Origin: Streptomyces sp. NRRL WC-3742 | GTDB taxonomy: Bacteria; Actinomycetota; Actinomycetes; Streptomycetales; Streptomycetaceae | Length of the DNA stretch: 64,000 nucleotides | NCBI RefSeq assembly: GCF_000720635.1 | Contig: NZ_JOCF01000001.1 | Span: forward strand, 218,653 to 282,652 | Direction of reading: 5' to 3' | Part shown: piece after piece, positions 61,423 through 64,000 of the stretch | Numbering within the stretch: the first letter of the stretch is position 1 | Layout: every line of letters starts with the position of its first letter | The notes under the pieces: generated by a model | What the model was told of the DNA's origin: nothing | The model's input: only the letters and a program-made list of their open reading frames with translations | Database searches by the model: none | Made by a program: the position numbers and the translations under genes

Positions 61423-62391
61423 ATGACCCACTCCCACGAGGAACTCCCCCTGGCCGACCAGGGCGGCTGCGGCGACGGCTGCGCCTGCGGGGACGGCGAG
61501 GGCTACGAGACGGGCCTGGACCCGCAGCTGGCCGAGCTGCTGGAGGCGGCCGGACTGGACCCGATCGAGGTCGAGGACGTCGCCACCCTGGCGCTGGCCG
61601 AGGACCTGGCCGGCGGCGAGGACGTCACCTCGGTGGCCACCGTGCCCGCCGAGGCCGTCGCCACCGCCGACTTCACCGCCCGCTCGGCGGGCGTGGTGGC
61701 GGGCCTGCGGATCGCCGAGGCCGTGGTCTCGCTGGTCTGCGAGGAGGAGTTCGAGGTCGAGCGCCACGTCGAGGACGGCGACCGGGTGGAGGCCGGCCAG
61801 GTGCTGCTCTCGATCCGCTCCCGCACCCGCGACCTGCTGACCGCCGAGCGCAGCGCGCTCAACCTGCTGTGCCACCTGTCGGGCATCGCCACCGCCACCC
61901 GCGCCTGGGCGGACGCCCTCGAGGGCACCGGCGCGGTCGTGCGCGACACCCGCAAGACCACCCCTGGCCTGCGCGCCCTGGAGAAGTTCGCGGTGCGCTG
62001 CGGCGGCGGCGCCAACCACCGGATGGCGCTCTCGGACGCCGCGCTGGTGAAGGACAACCACGTGATCGCCGCCGGTGGCGTGGCCGAGGCGTTCCGGGCC
62101 GTGCGCGCGGCCTACCCCGACCTGACGGTCGAGGTCGAGGTGGACACCCTGGAGCAGATCCCGCCGGTGCTGGAGGCCGGTGCGGAACTGATCCTGCTGG
62201 ACAACTTCTCCGTCGAGCAGCTCAAGGAGGCCGTCGCGCTGGTGGCCGGCCGGGCGAGGCTGGAGGCGTCCGGCGGCCTGACCCTGGCCGACGCCCGCGC
62301 GGTCGGCGAGACCGGTGTCGACTTCATCGCCGTGGGCGAGCTCACCCACTCCTCGCCGATCCTCGACATCGGCCTGGACCTGCGCGCCTGA
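61423..62391 (+). CDS. nadC: Nicotinate-nucleotide pyrophosphorylase with Cys-rich N-terminus
   Basis: The 322-residue enzyme turns quinolinate and PRPP into nicotinate mononucleotide. Motifs: EDLAGGEDVTSVATV, RDTRKTTPGLRALEKFAV, RCGGGANHRMALSDAALVKDNH (in parts) and LLDNFSVEQL. The first 30 residues form an extension with GGCGDGCACGDGEG, absent from most NadC proteins outside actinomycetes. It begins 5 nt after nadB. Confidence 0.94.
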   Translation: MTHSHEELPLADQGGCGDGCACGDGEGYETGLDPQLAELLEAAGLDPIEVEDVATLALAEDLAGGEDVTSVATVPAEAVATADFTARSAGVVAGLRIAEAVVSLVCEEEFEVERHVEDGDRVEAGQVLLSIRSRTRDLLTAERSALNLLCHLSGIATATRAWADALEGTGAVVRDTRKTTPGLRALEKFAVRCGGGANHRMALSDAALVKDNHVIAAGGVAEAFRAVRAAYPDLTVEVEVDTLEQIPPVLEAGAELILLDNFSVEQLKEAVALVAGRARLEASGGLTLADARAVGETGVDFIAVGELTHSSPILDIGLDLRA

Positions 62392-62441
62392 CCGTCCGCC
62401 CCGCACGACGCAGACCTGCCCCGACTCGCAGAAAGCGCCCC

Positions 62442-63227
62442 ATGCTCCTCACCATCGACGTCGGCAACACCCAGACCACACTCGGCCTGTTCGACGGCGA
62501 GGACGTGGTGGAACACTGGCGGATCTCCACCGATCCGCGCCGTACGGCCGATGAACTGGCCGTGCTGATGCAGGGGTTGATGGGCAACCACACCGCCGTC
62601 CACGAGGCGGTGGTGGAGGGCCTGGCGATCTGCTCGTCGGTTCCCGCCGTGCTCCACGAGCTCCGTGAGGTGACCCGCCGCTACTACGGCGACGTCCCCG
62701 CGGTGATCGTGGAGCCCGGCGTGAAGACCGGGGTGCACGTCCTGATGGACAACCCCAAGGAGGTCGGCGCCGACCGGATCGTCAATGCCCTGGCCGCCAA
62801 CCACCTGTACGGCGGCCCGTGCATCGTCGTCGACTTCGGCACGGCGACCACCTTCGACGCCGTCAACGCCCGCGGCGACTACGTCGGCGGCGCGATCGCC
62901 CCCGGCATCGAGATCTCCGTCGAGGCGCTCGGCGTGCGCGGCGCCCAGCTGCGCAAGATCGAGCTGGCCCGCCCGCGCAACGTCATCGGCAAGAACACCG
63001 TCGAGGGCATGCAGTCCGGCATCCTGTACGGCTTCGCCGGGCAGGTCGACGGCCTGGTCGAGCGGATGGCCAAGGAACTCTCCAAGGACCCGGACGACGT
63101 CCAGGTGATCGCCACCGGGGGCCTGGCCCCCCTCGTCCTCGGCGAGGCCACCACCATCGACGTCCACGAGCCCTGGCTCACCCTGATCGGCCTGCGCCTG
63201 GTCTACGAGCGCAACCGCCCGACCTGA
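62442..63227 (+). CDS. coaX: Type III pantothenate kinase
   Basis: The 261-residue ASKHA-fold kinase phosphorylates pantothenate, the first step of CoA synthesis. Motifs: MLLTIDVGNTQTTLGLFDGE, GADRIVNALAANHLYG, VVDFGTATTFDAV and IAPGIEIS. AGAAAG is weak before ATG 62442. The gene joins the pantothenate and NAD genes in one plus-strand run. Confidence 0.95.
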   Translation: MLLTIDVGNTQTTLGLFDGEDVVEHWRISTDPRRTADELAVLMQGLMGNHTAVHEAVVEGLAICSSVPAVLHELREVTRRYYGDVPAVIVEPGVKTGVHVLMDNPKEVGADRIVNALAANHLYGGPCIVVDFGTATTFDAVNARGDYVGGAIAPGIEISVEALGVRGAQLRKIELARPRNVIGKNTVEGMQSGILYGFAGQVDGLVERMAKELSKDPDDVQVIATGGLAPLVLGEATTIDVHEPWLTLIGLRLVYERNRPT

Positions 63228-63308
63228 CCCGGCTGCCTGCGGGCCGATCGTGGGTGGTTCGGCGCCGGGTTACCGACAAATCGGATATTCCTCACGTAGT
63301 GTCAGCCC

Positions 63309-64000
63309 ATGCCTACGCCACACGGATCGCGCGGCGGCATGGCCTTCAGCGCCGACGAAGTCCGCGTGCTGCGCCGCGCCCTCGCCCAAGCCCTGCACCC
63401 CGCCGTTCCCGTCCACCTCCAGGGGCCCGACCGGGCGCCGGCGTTCGCCGGACCCGGTGCCGAGCTGTGGGCGGAGGACGTCCAGGACGCACTGCGCCTG
63501 ACCGAGGCGATCGACGAGGCCGTCCAGGAGGGCGGCCGGCTGCGCGCCTTCCTGCTCGCCGACCTGTGCCGCTACCGCTCCGCCCTGCCGGGCAGCGCCA
63601 CCGGGTACCTGGAACGGCTGGAGGAGGCCGTCGCGGACGGCTACCTGCCCGGCCCGGAGGACCTCACCGCGCTGCGCGGGCTCAGCCGCCAGCCCTGCGG
63701 GCAGTACGAGCGCTCCCGCCGCTCCCGCCTCGCCGGGCGCTGCCACGCGCTGGCCGAGGCCGCCGTCCGCGAGCGGCTCGCCCTCACCACCGGCCAGCCG
63801 CGCCACCTGGTGGCCGTACCGAACCCCGCCGCACCCCCGAGCAGTCTCACCACCCCTGTTGGAGGACGGATCACCATGAGCAGCAGCGACTCCCGCGCCC
63901 CCCGCCCGTCGCAGCCCGCCGCCACCCCGCCGGCCGCGCCCCGCCCCCAGCGCATGCCCACCCCCGCCGAACTCTTCGGCCGCCGCCCCAAGCCCCCCAC
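63309..64000 (+). CDS. Hypothetical actinobacterial protein (incomplete at window end)
   Basis: Function not recognised. At least 230 residues are visible and the frame is open at the end. Residues 1-165 are mainly helical (MAFSADEVRVLRRALAQAL, EDVQDALRLTEAIDEAV, YLERLEEAVADGYLPGPEDL). A Pro/Ala-rich linker leads to MPTPAELFGRRPKPP. TAGTGT (63297-63302) lies 7 nt before ATG 63309, consistent with a leaderless mRNA. An internal ATG at 63876 has GGAGG upstream in the same frame and could be an alternative start for a shorter product. Confidence 0.72.
   Translation, partial: MPTPHGSRGGMAFSADEVRVLRRALAQALHPAVPVHLQGPDRAPAFAGPGAELWAEDVQDALRLTEAIDEAVQEGGRLRAFLLADLCRYRSALPGSATGYLERLEEAVADGYLPGPEDLTALRGLSRQPCGQYERSRRSRLAGRCHALAEAAVRERLALTTGQPRHLVAVPNPAAPPSSLTTPVGGRITMSSSDSRAPRPSQPAATPPAAPRPQRMPTPAELFGRRPKPP

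Overview
This is a high-GC actinobacterial chromosome segment, almost certainly from Streptomycetaceae (Streptomyces or a close relative such as Kitasatospora). The evidence is a set of sporulation-lineage markers: a BldN-type sigma factor with a long pro-region, its membrane anti-sigma RsbN, three short chaplins, two rodlins, an excisionase-like HTH protein of the BdtA type, two gamma-butyrolactone-receptor-like TetR proteins and a DUF397/XRE pair. Core metabolism fills most of the rest. I see no insertion sequence, prophage, CRISPR array, tRNA or rRNA.

Layout. 1-1057: XRE/DUF5753 regulator with two tandem DUF397 proteins. 1148-4109: late menaquinone (futalosine-route) genes mqnP and mqnL, then a small membrane protein. 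4494-6436: acyl-CoA carboxylase beta and epsilon subunits. 6572-8734: two convergent ScbR/ArpA-type regulators, a butyrolactone-autoregulatory-element-like palindrome and a small double ribbon-helix-helix-like protein. 8856-15441 (minus strand): cytochrome c maturation operon resA-ccdA-resB-ccsB, then a histidine phosphatase and hemL. 15694-20613: conserved hypotheticals, a MarR regulator, a PIG-V-like mannosyltransferase, a DUF4291 protein and a secreted SGNH hydrolase with a ricin-type lectin domain. 20861-24968: a surface-layer island with three chaplins, two rodlins and three unrecognised secreted proteins. 25056-31130: rex-hemA-hemC-hemD-hemB under a clear Rex operator. 31168-39271: exonuclease, glutaredoxin-like protein, HAD phosphatase, bldN-rsbN, acyltransferase, epimerase, the 32-residue ribosomal protein bS22 and a BdtA-like regulator. 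39492-52835: deacetylase, MFS transporter, proC, ilvD, methyltransferase, TIM-barrel protein, Ppx/GppA phosphatase, glycerophosphodiesterase and several conserved proteins. 52893-57151: an orphan nuoD translationally coupled to a MidA/NDUFAF7-type methyltransferase, then a DesK-like two-component system. 57229-63227: DUF2520 protein, panC, panD, nadB, nadC, coaX (CoA and NAD synthesis), followed by an incomplete hypothetical gene.

How it fits together. Respiration and redox recur: menaquinone synthesis, cytochrome c assembly, heme synthesis under NADH-sensing Rex, an orphan complex I subunit with its likely methyltransferase, and NAD synthesis. Morphological development is the second theme. 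The sigma factor BldN, known to drive chaplin and rodlin genes, lies about 10 kb from a chaplin-rodlin island. Four promoters, three in the island and one before rsbN, share a CGTAACC / 15-16 nt / CGTTG-like layout that I read as BldN promoters. From memory, the hemL/res block and the hemA/bldN/panC block are far apart in S. coelicolor, and the surface island sits at their junction here.

Two cross-window patterns stand out. Short tandem-repeat arrays lie at or just after the stop codons of at least five genes. At least five genes carry a TANNNT box 6-7 nt before the start codon, as expected for leaderless transcripts.
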